This document shows positions 46,301 through 56,943 of a stretch of 64,000 nucleotides of DNA, piece by piece. Both the position numbers and the translations under genes were made by a program. The first letter of the stretch is position 1. Each line of letters begins with the position of its first letter. Origin of the DNA: Apium graveolens (Eukaryota > Streptophyta > Magnoliopsida > Apiales > Apiaceae); NCBI RefSeq assembly GCF_009905375.1, contig NC_133648.1, forward strand, positions 91,824,631 to 91,888,630, in the 5' to 3' direction. Below the pieces are notes generated by a model, which saw only the letters and a list, made by a program, of their open reading frames with translations, searched no databases and was not told where the DNA came from.

Positions 46301-47479
46301 TTGGTCTTTGATTTCATTTAGCTAATATTTAGTTGGTTTAATTGGTCAACTAAAAGAGTTAATTGATCAACTTTACCAACTAATGATCAGTTAAATGGAG
46401 ATCAATTCCAATTAGATTAAGTCAAATTTTGACATGATTTTCAGATCCGAAATCAGAGCAATTAGCAATTTGGAGGAAGTAATGGCATCAACAAAAGTGG
46501 AAATTTAGTAAAAGTAGTGTGATGTTACTGCAAGCCTGTGCGAGATTTTATCTAGATGAATACGCCTTTTTAATAGGCAAAAGGAATAGAAAGTTACTGG
46601 TTCCTGCTAGTGAGAAGAATATTTTTAAGAACTGAAGGTTCAAGATAAAGCAAAGAGATTCTATCATCTGTAATAGCGTTCCAGGAATGACTTGGATGTA
46701 TACCCATATCGAATGATGAGTTAATGGAAGCTACTGTAAATTAGTGGAGAGAACATTTGCAGGAACTGGAGACCCAAGATAGAGCAAAGAAATGTTACCA
46801 TTTGTAATAATACTCCATGAAGAACGTGAATGTACATCCTTTTCGAATTACGATTGAATAGAAGTTGTTGTGAAGTACTGGAAAACTCCCAAATACAAGT
46901 ATCCGATGTAAAATAGAGACTGACGAAGTCCGTAGGTGAACTCGAGAAAAAGAAATGTTGATCAGTTGGAGAAAGCCAAATATGCGATCAGTGATGATTT
47001 AAGCGAGGTCAAGAAAATCGCTATCGATGAATTTTAATAATTTTGTTAGTAAGAATTTAAATATTATAAATAAAAGCCTTTAGTTCAGTGCTAACTCCAT
47101 AAATGATCTATCTAATAATGAACAGATTAGTATTATCAAGAAAAAGAAATTCCTTATGTTTAAAAGAGAAAATGAATAATGAGAATGAAAAATTAATGAA
47201 GAAAAGAAGTGGAATCAAAAGAATGATAAAGAAATTTTATAAAATGGTCCAGGATATAAGCGAGTTGCGAACATCCGTGGCACCAAAACTGATAGGGGAA
47301 TGAAGTGAAGCACCGATAATTGAAGATAAAAATTTCATTCAAGGAATGCGTGAAAACAAGGAAGATTAAATCAAGGTATTAGTGGCGAACTGTTAAAAAG
47401 AAAATGTTACAATGAATCTCATATCGGAATTCTTTAGAATTAAAGCAAGCCCCGAAGGTTCTAATGAATGATTTACCAA
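43313..47479 (+). other. decayed leader and gag/protease region of element D
   Basis: No reading frame I can assign. By position it should hold gag and protease. Stops are dense. Around 46125-46250 there is a stretch with GCTGCCCAAATTTTC and TATCGTCGTTCCC that resembles a segment of gypsy LTRs, perhaps an older relic. Confidence 0.5.
43316..43328 (+). other. primer binding site of element D
   Basis: TGGCATCAGAGCC, three bases after the 5' LTR; one base off the usual TGGTATCAGAGCC of initiator tRNA-Met, probably a later mutation. Confidence 0.8.
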
Positions 47480-48908
47480 GGTTACCTCGGGGAATAAGGT
47501 AAGAATTTTTCATCGGTTACTACACAGAGGCGAGCTGGTGTCAAAAGCCCTGTATTGTATAACCCAGTAGGGATTAAGTAATGAATGAAGGAAACTTCAG
47601 GAGTGTGGAATGAAAGAATAATGAAATAGAGAGTGTTTTCATGCTATGCACAAAAGAGGTCATGGGAAAAAGAGAATGGAGGTACGAAGTTACGCATCGA
47701 TTATCAGAAGTGGTAAGTCTGAAGATTAAATGAACATAAAATACCGGGAGTATTTGGATAGTGTGATTGTATTTATTGATAACATCCTCGCCCATTCAAG
47801 GACTAAGAAAGAGCAAGTTGAATGCCTAAAGATATGCATGCGAAGGGTTGAAAAGTAGCAACTACATTCTCAGCTTCAAATGTATGAATTCCGGTTATAA
47901 TTGATTATGAGCTCCAGTTGTGTGGTTAACTACCAAACAGGAAAGGTCCATTTAGGACAGATGTCTAAAGTAGAAAAGAAAGAGTGAATGTCACTAAGAT
48001 TGCTGGAAAGTGGATAAAGGAATTGGAAAAGTTAGAAATTGAGAACAAATTTTGATCCGGCTTCTGGATTATATTGATACTTACTTTGTTGTAGATATCA
48101 AAGGTGGTATTAATATAGATGATTGATGTTGACTTCAGTATGGAATGTTGTGAGCATCAAAGTTCATATTAATATCTAATTTGATATGACAACAAAATGA
48201 GTATTAGTACTAAGAGACCGGGTTTTGAATAAAGTTATGATTCATTCCGTTTCAAATTAATATTTCCTTTCAGATAGTAACAGATTCTCGCTCGATGAAT
48301 ATACTTGATAGTGATTGAAAAGAAATCGATGTATACCACAAAGTGATGAGTTAAGTGCAATTGCCAAGATGTTTCCTTTAATTTTTAGTTTTTGAATAGA
48401 TTTAGAACATTTTGAAGCAACAGACGCCATGAGCTCAGTATATCGGGCGCAAACGGATGGAAAGTGCAAGAGACCGATTAAAGATTCTTGATTTTAATTA
48501 GAAAATGAGCATAGGCCAGACTAACCGAACAGAAGGAGACATGAAAAGTAAAGTAGAACAGTCAGTGAAAATAAAAATTTCATGAACACGAACTATTAGA
48601 ATTGGAAAGAAAAGAAGGTTAGTGTAAAATTAAGTTAGTCCTTTGAAACAATGAGATAGATAGAACAATTGTGAATGAGTTGGTCTTGTTGTCACAGGTA
48701 TAACAAGTTCATAAAATGTTCATGTGTGTAGAACCAGGAAAAGTAATGGAGATTTGAATTAGGTTGCATGAGCAACTGATAGATGTTGATATTGGCTAAA
48801 GACTGTTGAGTTGTGATTAAAGTGATGAAACCTGAGAAATTATAAGAGAGATACTTGGAAATTATCATGGTCTGTTCCTTAGCATGATTCTGAGGACATA
48901 ATCCTTTT
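47480..48908 (+). pseudogene. pol: gypsy RT and integrase remnants (element D)
   Basis: RT: VSKALYCIT (about 47538), KKRMEVRSYASIIRSG (about 47670) and the catalytic region KYREYLDSVIVFIDNIL near 47738-47790, where the usual FIDD is FIDN; then KKEQVECLKICMRRVEK. RNase H is not recognisable. Integrase: IKELEKLEIE (about 48017) and the core segment ELSIYRAQTDGKCKRPIKD near 48430-48488. The last 300 nt hold only traces of the C-terminus. Many stops and frame changes; not functional. RT before integrase confirms Ty3/gypsy. Confidence 0.7.
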
Positions 48909-48921
48909 AAGGGGGGGAGGA
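48909..48921 (+). other. polypurine tract of element D
   Basis: AAGGGGGGGAGGA directly before the 3' LTR start TGTAACGTC. Confidence 0.9.
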
Positions 48922-51900
48922 TGTAACGTCTGAGAAATATTATGTAATTATTTTTATCAATAAATTATTATTATGTGATTCTATGTGAATTTTGGTGAAT
49001 TATCTGATAATTGATAATAATATTTGGATGTTTATTTCTGATAAAAATTTAGATATTTTAATCTTTAATTATCTAGAATAAAATATAGATTGCTTTGGTA
49101 TTTTTCTGGGAATTTTTGGATTATTATATGATTCTATAAGAATTTATAGAATTAATAATGATTATTTTTACGTAATTAGAAAATTACTTTTTAGAATCAG
49201 AAATCGTCCCACTTCAACCGTTTTTGCGTTTTTACAACCCGGAACTCTTCCAAAAACTCCTTCCTAACCTAATATGATAATTCTAAACACTTTCCGTGTT
49301 TTGACTTTCTCGATCCGGGGTACGGTTTGACCCGTATGAGTCCTAGCGTGAAATTTTCGATACGCTAATCATTTTATAGATCAATAAAAAATTCGTATTC
49401 TTAAAAGGAGAGATATTATTATCTCATTTTCGTATAAAATGTTTTATAAGAGTCTCTGTTTTAATAATTATCCAAATCTGGTATTAAAATTGTATCGTCT
49501 TTATAGTTACTTAGCGGCTAAGTAACCTATTTTTGGATCCGATCTGTAAATATAATTATCGAATTATTAAATAAATAAAATACTTGATGAGTCTGTCAGC
49601 TGTGTTTTGCTTTATTACAAATTGTGTGTGATCTGTTGGGTACAAAGATTAATTGTATAGTTAATTATTGAGTTGTACGAAATGTTTTGCTTTTAAAATG
49701 ATTTTATTGAATATTTATTCTTATAAATGCTAAAATTATCTCTAAAATTATTTTTGTTATTTTATAATCTTATTTATTATTTTGGGAGTTTATAAAATTT
49801 AGAAATCAATATTTTATTGATTATTTATCTTTTAATGATTTTCTGATTTTATTTAATTATAAAATCAGTATTAAATTCAGAAATGCTTCAAAAATCATGA
49901 AAATTTTATTTTATTAACTTTTAATTATCTCAAAAATTTTAAAATTATTTCGGAAGTTTTTGGATTAAATCCATCCGCAAGTTCATTCGTTAAATCATTA
50001 ATTTTTGACATATTATGTATCTCAATAATATCTTAAAAATTACGAAATTGATGTTTTATTTGATTCAGAATACTTGTAAATTTAAAAACTATTTTAAACG
50101 ATAATTTGAGTTATCGCTACTCACAAATTATACCGTAATATCGTTAAATAGGGAATAAATCAGAAAAGATAAAATAAAACAAAAACAAAACCCTAAATTT
50201 ACCCCTGCCCCTGTTCTCGGCCTTGCCGCCGCGTTTTTTATTTCTTCGGCGAGTAGTCGTCATCTGCCTCCTGCTTCCTCGATATATATATGAACGTATG
50301 TATATGTTTGAATGTGGTATTCTTGTTTTACTACCTGTTGCCGCCGCCCCTCGCCGTTTCCGGTGAGGACGGTGGCGCGTGGCTATCACTGCTGCGTATT
50401 TTTATTTCCTGTTGCTTGTGTTTTCGGTACACGCGCGTGCGTGTATCGTTTTTACTGGTTGATTCTTTATGGTTTCCTGATTTTCTGATGAATTGAAAAT
50501 GGTGGAATTTGAGTAATTATTTTGGGTGGTTTATTCGATTAATTTTACTAATTCAAAGTAAATATTTACAGTATTTATTCGAATTATTTGGTATAATATT
50601 TCGAATAAATTACTATAATTATTCAAATTATATTTTAAAGGTTACAACAATTAATCGGTGAAATTCGTGTCGGATGTTCGTTATAAACGGGAACCCGCGA
50701 ATTTTATCGCCGTCGGCGATGAGCCTCGGCGAGCCGACGGTGGGCGATGATGATTTTTATCTGAGTCCTACGTTTATTAATTAAATAAAATTTGTTGGTA
50801 AAATTAATTACGAAACGAAGATCATGAAGAAAACATAAAAGTACGGATAATAATAATAAATTGTATTGGTGATTTGGAGTGCAAGTTGTGATTGGATGTG
50901 TTCTTTTGATTGAATTGACGTCGAATTGTTTCGACAGGGAGTCCGATAAACAAAGGAGACGCTGCCCAATTTTCGGGAAATAAATTCCGAAGATATGGGA
51001 ACGTAACCTATAATTATCGGAGACGTCGAATAACCATATATAATTGTATTATATGAACTTAATTGCGGTTGAGACAAAATAAATAATCGATTACCCTGTT
51101 TTTCAAAACGATGAGTATACGTATTTTTCGAAAACAAACACTGAACCGAAGTTCGAAGATGTGAACCATAATTTCAATGTGTATTTCGATAATACATAGA
51201 AATATGAGTTAGGTTATAAAATCGTATGGGTAGAAGCGATAGTAGTGTTATGTTAAGCGAGATGATTATCTGAACTAGGGTATTTTAACCCTGTAGGTCC
51301 TAGTCGGAAGACACGAGATTTGACGTTGGACTAGGAATGATCTAGTGATTAATTATCAGACTCAACAAGATTCCAATCGAAAGACATGAAGGATAGGATT
51401 GTATCCAGAATAGGATAGTGGTTGGACGATAAAGCCAAACGTTCAAGGCAATTCAAAAGTCAACCGATAATAGTGGTTAAAGCTTATCGAGGCAAGTATT
51501 CCTGAACTTTCTTTTAAAATATTGCAATTATTTCTTCGATCCTATTCTAAGTTTAGAATAGTTAAATGTTTTACATTTCGCTGCAATTACTCTTATTATG
51601 CATGTTCTTTTCATTATTATTCCTATAATTCGATTACTCTCTTGAGCAAATACCCATTCTTTCGGGTTATTTGCGAACCCTGAATTGGGATGTTTTGAAT
51701 TCAAAATGATTTGACATCAAAATACTCTATGGGCTGGATAATGATGATATGTGGGATTAAGTTTTACTTAATCCTAAGGACCGGGACATGACCGGTGCCT
51801 TGAGATGGGCCGTAGTGCCGTAGTGCCTGGGGACCCGACTGGATCTATACATGTAAGTATAGATCTGCACTGTATCCTGACTGATCAGCAGGATATAGAT

Positions 51901-52491
51901 GCGAACTAGTATCCAGTCTAATTTGTTATTGATCGCCATTAACTGCATTCTCTCTCGAAAGTTTTATGATTCCAAAACCGGACAAAACCCTGATTCAGGA
52001 GATGAATCTGGGAATCGCTTGTCACTTTTGAACTTATAATTAAAGGATGGTAACAACCAATGTTTATTCGCTCAACTCCCTCAAATAAGTAGAACTGTTT
52101 AAAGATTTTGTCCGGAAATTTTCCTTTGTTATTAATATTTGAAACTCAAATTATATACTTGCTGGGCATTTTTGGCTCACTCTTGCTTTGCAATTCTTAT
52201 TTCTTCCAGAAGCAGATAATGATAGAAGTGAATAGCTTTTGATAGACATCAAAAGTTAGAGAGATCTCCGCTGCGAAAGGACGAAGATGTTAGAAAAATA
52301 AGTCAAGAGCATTAGCATAAAGGTATTTACACTTGTATTGTAATTGATGTGAGTTGTAGAAGGTTATATTCTTGTTTAATACCATAACCTGTAAACGATC
52401 CGGATTCAAGGGGGTTAATTGAATATTCTTTTATTTTATGTAAAGATTGTTTATTGACACCAAATCTTGACCCCAGATTTGGGTTGTTACA
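48922..52491 (+). repeat. 3' LTR of element D
   Basis: 3,570 bp, against about 3.74 kb for the 5' LTR. The main difference is a deletion of about 165 bp of CT-rich tract after TTTACCCCT (about 50205), whose ends share CCCCT. A 9-11 nt duplication (GCCGTAGT) at about 51808-51828 is specific to this copy. Ends with target duplicate CTAAG. Confidence 0.92.
50710..50740 (+). other. GC-rich hairpin in the D 3' LTR
   Basis: Same CCGTCGGC / GCCGACGG hairpin as at 41533-41563, same loop. Confidence 0.65.
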
Positions 52492-55350
52492 CTAAGCACT
52501 CCCAAGACTTCACCATCATCAAGAACACATCTCAAGCTCTCAAGAAAGGTATAAATATTTGACCCAACCTTATTTAAGATTTAAGTTCAAGATCCTTTTA
52601 AAATATAGTTGTAAACCTAGTTTTGGTGAAAGTATTGTTGTAATCTTGATGTTTAGCTAAGTAGATTTAAGTTTGATTGTTGTTGCCTCAAGAACATGAT
52701 GTTCTTGAGGAGTTAGTGTGGGGATGATGATATGTTTATTGTTGGTGGTAGTATAAAGATTTAAGGCATAAGCGAAACTCCGATCATAACCGTAATCTCG
52801 TTAAAATGAACAAAATGTAACTTTAAGTTTCTGCAGAAAGTCCCGAAGATGTAAACTGTAGTTTTTCTGAAAAATAACCTTTATTATGATAGACAATGTT
52901 ATAAGGTTCGTTTAGGCGCTTGAATCGCTTGATTCCGATTTACGGATCAAAAGTTATGGATGTTTTACTAAAAGTGATTTACGCGACAAAAACTTCTACT
53001 AATCACGAACTTTAAAAATAAAAAGGATCGATTTAAAAATGTTTGTAAATCATGAGATTTTTAAAGTGAATATTAAATTGAGTTTCCTAACTTCCATAAA
53101 AATTACAAGTGAAAATAATGATTTTCAATTTTATAAAAATATCGGAGCCGAGACCGCGCGATTTAGAAAACCGTAGAATCCATTAGAGGAGCCGACGATG
53201 GAAAATGAAATGGACTTAAGATACTTTGAAAAAGGAAGCGACCATAATGTGAATAAGGACTTAAAGAGATAATAAGGGTAATATAATATGAGAGGATGCA
53301 TAATGAGTAGCGCATGAGTGCGAGTTACCGTAAATTAGAACAAGACCTAACGAAACGAATTGTGTTTATGATTATAGATTTCCGAGCGGAACCTAGAGCA
53401 TCCTCCACCTCGAGATAACCAGGCACGTTTACGAACCCAACTCCATTTACTGTTGTGTTGTGAAAGGATTGTTTTATTATCATTGCATAAATACCATGCT
53501 TTCCATGATACGTAATAATTGAATTTTTCGCATAATGTATCGATGTGGTACGATAAGTATGTATCGTAGAATGTTTAATTCCGCTTTAGGTGTGACATAT
53601 AAGTATAAGACCGAGAATCGGTCGGGATTTTAAGATAAAAACTCGGTGATCATCTCGGCGATACTATAGGACAATTAAAAGTCCATAGTAGTACGTTTTA
53701 AAAGGACTCAACGTGGACTTACAAAATACTAACCACCTCGAACTTTTATTAAAACGATTTCCAAAGATCGTATTCCCTCAACTATACTTTATCGTTCGAA
53801 TAATAAATATCTATTTACTATTCATTTATTATAGGAGAAGTATTCTCCAGTGAATATTTATTTCAGACTCGATTAAATATTAAAGATTATTATATTACTT
53901 AAACATAAATTAGTTGAGGAATATTATTTCAAATATTCTTTTAAAAGTACAATTATTCGAGGTTTAATTATTCAACAATTAATATTTGAGTATTAAGCAT
54001 TAGTTATTTAATGGTTTAATTATGATTTAAAAATCATAGATACTGATTCAAAATACTTTCTGATTTTCGGAAAATCATTCGAATAATTTCAGATCGTAGG
54101 AGAATATTATCTCGACTTATTTTAAATATTTTGATTATGGTTTCAAAAGAAACTCCCCCTTATATAACAAATATGGTGACAACGGTCAACTCACATCCTT
54201 AGTATTTACTCCGAAAATTCTCGGAAGTACATATATATACGTACAAATCAAAGTGTACCTATCAACAAGCAATATGCTTGGGGAACAATATAAGTTCCAT
54301 ATTTATGATGAGATTCTTACAAGGACAAGGAGGGGTAGACTCCAGTACTTCGTGGACTGGGGAGACTACCAATTTACTACCACATGAGAAGGTATCTTAT
54401 ATACCGAAGAACATGTGGAATAGGCGTACCTGAGAGGGATGGACACAAAACCGTGTCTTGAGAGGGATAGAAACGAAGTGTGTACCTGTGAGGGATGGAC
54501 ACAGAAAAGGCCCAAATGCGGCCAGGGTGATAACCAATAATAAAAGAGAATCGTCCATCTACATGTAGAAATGGTTACTATTTTTGTAGTACGACTGATC
54601 ATCGTATGCGGTGGCTCCAGTGAATGTACTATTCTTCCAATTGGAATTGTGATGCAATACCGTAACCCAAGCCTAGGTGTTGGGTTTACCATTAAGGTAT
54701 TCGCAGGATAATAAAATCCACTAAAATATTTTTTTCATGAGAAGGTGTGTGTCACCAAGGAAAACTATTTTTGAATAAAACATAATTATCATATACGATG
54801 TTTTACGTGAGTCTATCATTACAGTCATTTTCATACTGTACATTATTATGCTGGGCATTATATCTCACACTTGTTTTCTTAAATTAACACAACACAACAG
54901 TGAATCAAGATGCCTACCATGAGACTCACAGCCAGGAAACGGGTAGGAAATGGCCAGCTGTTCCATAGGTTGTTTGGTGTTGTACCACAGGTAGACCGAA
55001 TAAACTGGATTGGTTTTTTGTTGTTTTTAGTTCGATTTATTTATAATTATGACTTATGTAAGGTAATAAATAAGAAACGTATATTTGGCCGACGGACTAG
55101 CCTTATTTAAAGGTTATTCCCCGGTAAGACTTAATTACTTTGGGGTTGTAATAACTATCACTTTGTGGTTTGGATTACTCTAGTAATGAATGGTTCGTTT
55201 CCAAGACAATAACCTGTAAGTGTGTGTGTGTGATAAGTGTGGGGTCGTAAAGTATGAATATTTATATATTGTGATGTGAGGTATGTGGTTTTTAGTGGTT
55301 GAGATGGCGTGGTCTCCGAGATTCCTGACCCCGGATTTTGGGGCGCCACA
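52492..55350 (+). repeat. solo LTR G, 3' segment
   Basis: Continues G after element D, starting with the target duplicate CTAAG. Contains repeats of a GAGAGGGATGGACAC type (54430-54500), the conserved GCTGGGCATTATATCTCAC block before 54900, the RKRVG ORF start at 54910 and the terminal CCCCGGATTTTGGGG. Confidence 0.78.
54910..55110 (+). CDS. small LTR ORF in G, related start to the F ORF, putative
   Basis: ATG at 54910 opens MPTMRLTARKRVGNG, matching the F micro-ORF in its basic segment and position relative to the conserved LTR block. The frame then diverges and runs on to 66 codons, so its end is probably altered. Coding status unproven. Confidence 0.25.
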   Translation: MPTMRLTARKRVGNGQLFHRLFGVVPQVDRINWIGFLLFLVRFIYNYDLCKVINKKRIFGRRTSLI

Positions 55351-55371
55351 CAGATGGACAAATATCAACCA

Positions 55372-55394
55372 CATATATATATATATATATATTA
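55372..55394. repeat. AT microsatellite
   Basis: A run of AT dinucleotides in the 60 bp between solo LTR G and element E. Confidence 0.85.
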
Positions 55395-55410
55395 TACCAA
55401 GTTTTAGATA

Positions 55411-56892
55411 TGTTAAACGAATTTGATAGTGCTAGATTAATACTTTAGGACATTGTTGTGAAAGACATGCCTGTACTTTAACAAGACTAAGACATTTTGT
55501 CAACCCTAAGTAAGTTGTATTGTTATCTTAATTTGTATTTTGTACTTGTAACATTTAAAGTCTGTAAAAATGTCAAAGGAGTAGACTATAGTCTTTTTCT
55601 ATAAACAGTGTCAAGCTTAAGAATTCCATCTGGAAGAAGATCAATAAGATCATGCCTCAGAAGAATTATGAAAAAGCTTGGAGTTGAATAAATCTGTTTT
55701 AGGAAAAATACTCTAAGTCAAGACCTCTATAAGTCACATATTTACTGTTATAGAGAAGTTATTCGAGAAATCCAGAATGGCTTATCGAGAAGTCAGGAAA
55801 GCTACTAGAGAACTCAGTGAGATATCGACAAGTCAAGAAGACATAAAGGTTGGAGATATCGACAAGTCATTTCTTCACTAGAGAACTCAGAGTTATCGAC
55901 AAGTTTATATTCATTAGAGAACTCTGAGTTATCGATAACTCTAAGTCTACTAGAGAACTCAGAGATATCGATAAGTCAAAATTCACTAGAGAACTCAGAG
56001 ACATCGACAAGTTAAATTTTGACTAGAGAACTCTGAGATATCGACAAGCTAAATTTGACTAGTGAACTCTGAGATATCGACAAATCAAGAAGCTACTAGT
56101 GAACTAAGAGTTATCGATAAGTCAAAGTAAAGATATGAAGACCAGAGATCTCGACAAGCCTAAATTCTCTTATAGAGAATTGAAGACCATTACAAGCCAA
56201 ACTAAATATAGAGTACTAGAGATCTCGATAAACAAATATACTTATCGAGATGTCAAGTGTTCTACAGACCTAAACTGGAGATCTCGAGGTACAATCTCAA
56301 AGTACAAAGTTGCAGATCAGTTCAATATCCAAGATAAATAATCAACAAATAATCCAACAGCTGGATGGACAACTACAAAAAGCAGCTTGAAGAATATGCA
56401 AGATCAATGGTAGAGATTAACTGACAGAGGAAGATCAAAGTGAACACGGGATGCTAAAGATATGCTAAGCCATAAATGGAAGATCTAATTTTCTATTAAT
56501 AGAAATGACAAGTGACAGTTTAGAAAAGCTAATAGCATGTCTTATTACACACTGTGTAAACCAGCAGTTAACTGAGTTATAAAGTTAACACCAGTCCTTA
56601 GTCAGTTGTAACAAATTAGAACAAATTTCTTGTAATACTCTCAAGGATAAGCTAAGCTCTTTATCAACAAAGAGCCTAGAAATTTTGTAGCAAAACTGTC
56701 TTAATTTTAATATAAAATTAAGTGAGTTTTGAAGGTTTGTGTTCTTTATTTTCTGCAAGCTTCAATTCTGCATGAACACATTTCACTAAAAGAACTAATT
56801 TACTTTGTTCAACCAAGCCAAAAACATTTAAAGAAAAGCCTAAAAACAGTAAAACACATTCACCCCCTCTGTGTGTTGTTCATTTCCTAACA
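55411..56892 (+). repeat. 5' LTR of element E
   Basis: The end is firm: TTTCCTAACA, two bases before the primer site. The start at TGTTAAACG is my best choice and uncertain, because no second LTR is in the window. About 1.48 kb. Contains a 36-bp repeat array and a CT-rich end like other Copia LTRs. Confidence 0.7.
55770..56235 (+). repeat. 36-bp-period array of ATCGACAAGTC motifs in the E LTR
   Basis: About 12 units built on GAGATATCGACAAGTC with ACTAGAGAACTC between them, at about 55807, 55852, 55890, 55930, 55966, 56002, 56036, 56071, 56107 and 56146, with degenerate units outside. Variants: ATCGATAAGTC, CTCGACAAGCC. Confidence 0.85.
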
Positions 56893-56894
56893 AA

Positions 56895-56906
56895 TGGTAT
56901 CAGAGC
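56895..56906 (+). other. primer binding site of element E
   Basis: TGGTATCAGAGC two bases after the 5' LTR. Confidence 0.92.
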
Positions 56907-56943
56907 AAAATCTGAAAGTAAACAGATTCAAGATCTTGGAAGA

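Larger units (their letters stand above)
12710..52491 (+). mobile_element. gypsy-type element D, 5' LTR split by element B
   Basis: A full-length but decayed LTR element. LTRs start TGTAACGTCTGAGAAAT and end GGGTTGTTACA. 5' LTR: 12710-14117 plus 40979-43312. Internal region: 43313-48921. 3' LTR: 48922-52491. Primer site TGGCATCAGAGCC follows the 5' LTR and polypurine tract AAGGGGGGGAGGA precedes the 3' LTR. Perfect target duplication CTAAG at 12705-12709 and 52492-52496. Without the B insertion it is about 12.9 kb. RT and integrase remnants in that order place it in Ty3/gypsy. Confidence 0.92.
11773..55350 (+). mobile_element. solo LTR G (gypsy type), outermost shell of the nest, split by element D
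   Basis: The outer ends are TGTAATAACTCGAATTTTTG at 11773 and GACCCCGGATTTTGGGGCGCCACA ending at 55350 in two parts of one LTR. The flanking 5 bp are CAGAC (11768-11772) and CAGAT (55351-55355), a duplication with one mismatch. Own sequence is 11773-12709 plus 52497-55350, about 3.8 kb. Start and end resemble the LTR of element F, so I assign it to the same superfamily and orientation. No internal region, primer site or polypurine tract of its own is present, so it is a solo LTR left by LTR-LTR recombination. Element D sits inside it. Confidence 0.8.

Noticed and set aside
50144..50496. Overlapping 60-80 codon frames in the GC-rich part of the D and H LTRs (also 40994-41319, 60797-61124)
   Set aside because: They occur on both strands of the same GC-rich leader block and their frames are not kept between D and H.
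55770..56235. Regular 36-bp repeats that superficially resemble a CRISPR array
   Set aside because: Units are degenerate, spacers are themselves repeated, and the array lies inside a plant Copia LTR followed by a primer site and gag.
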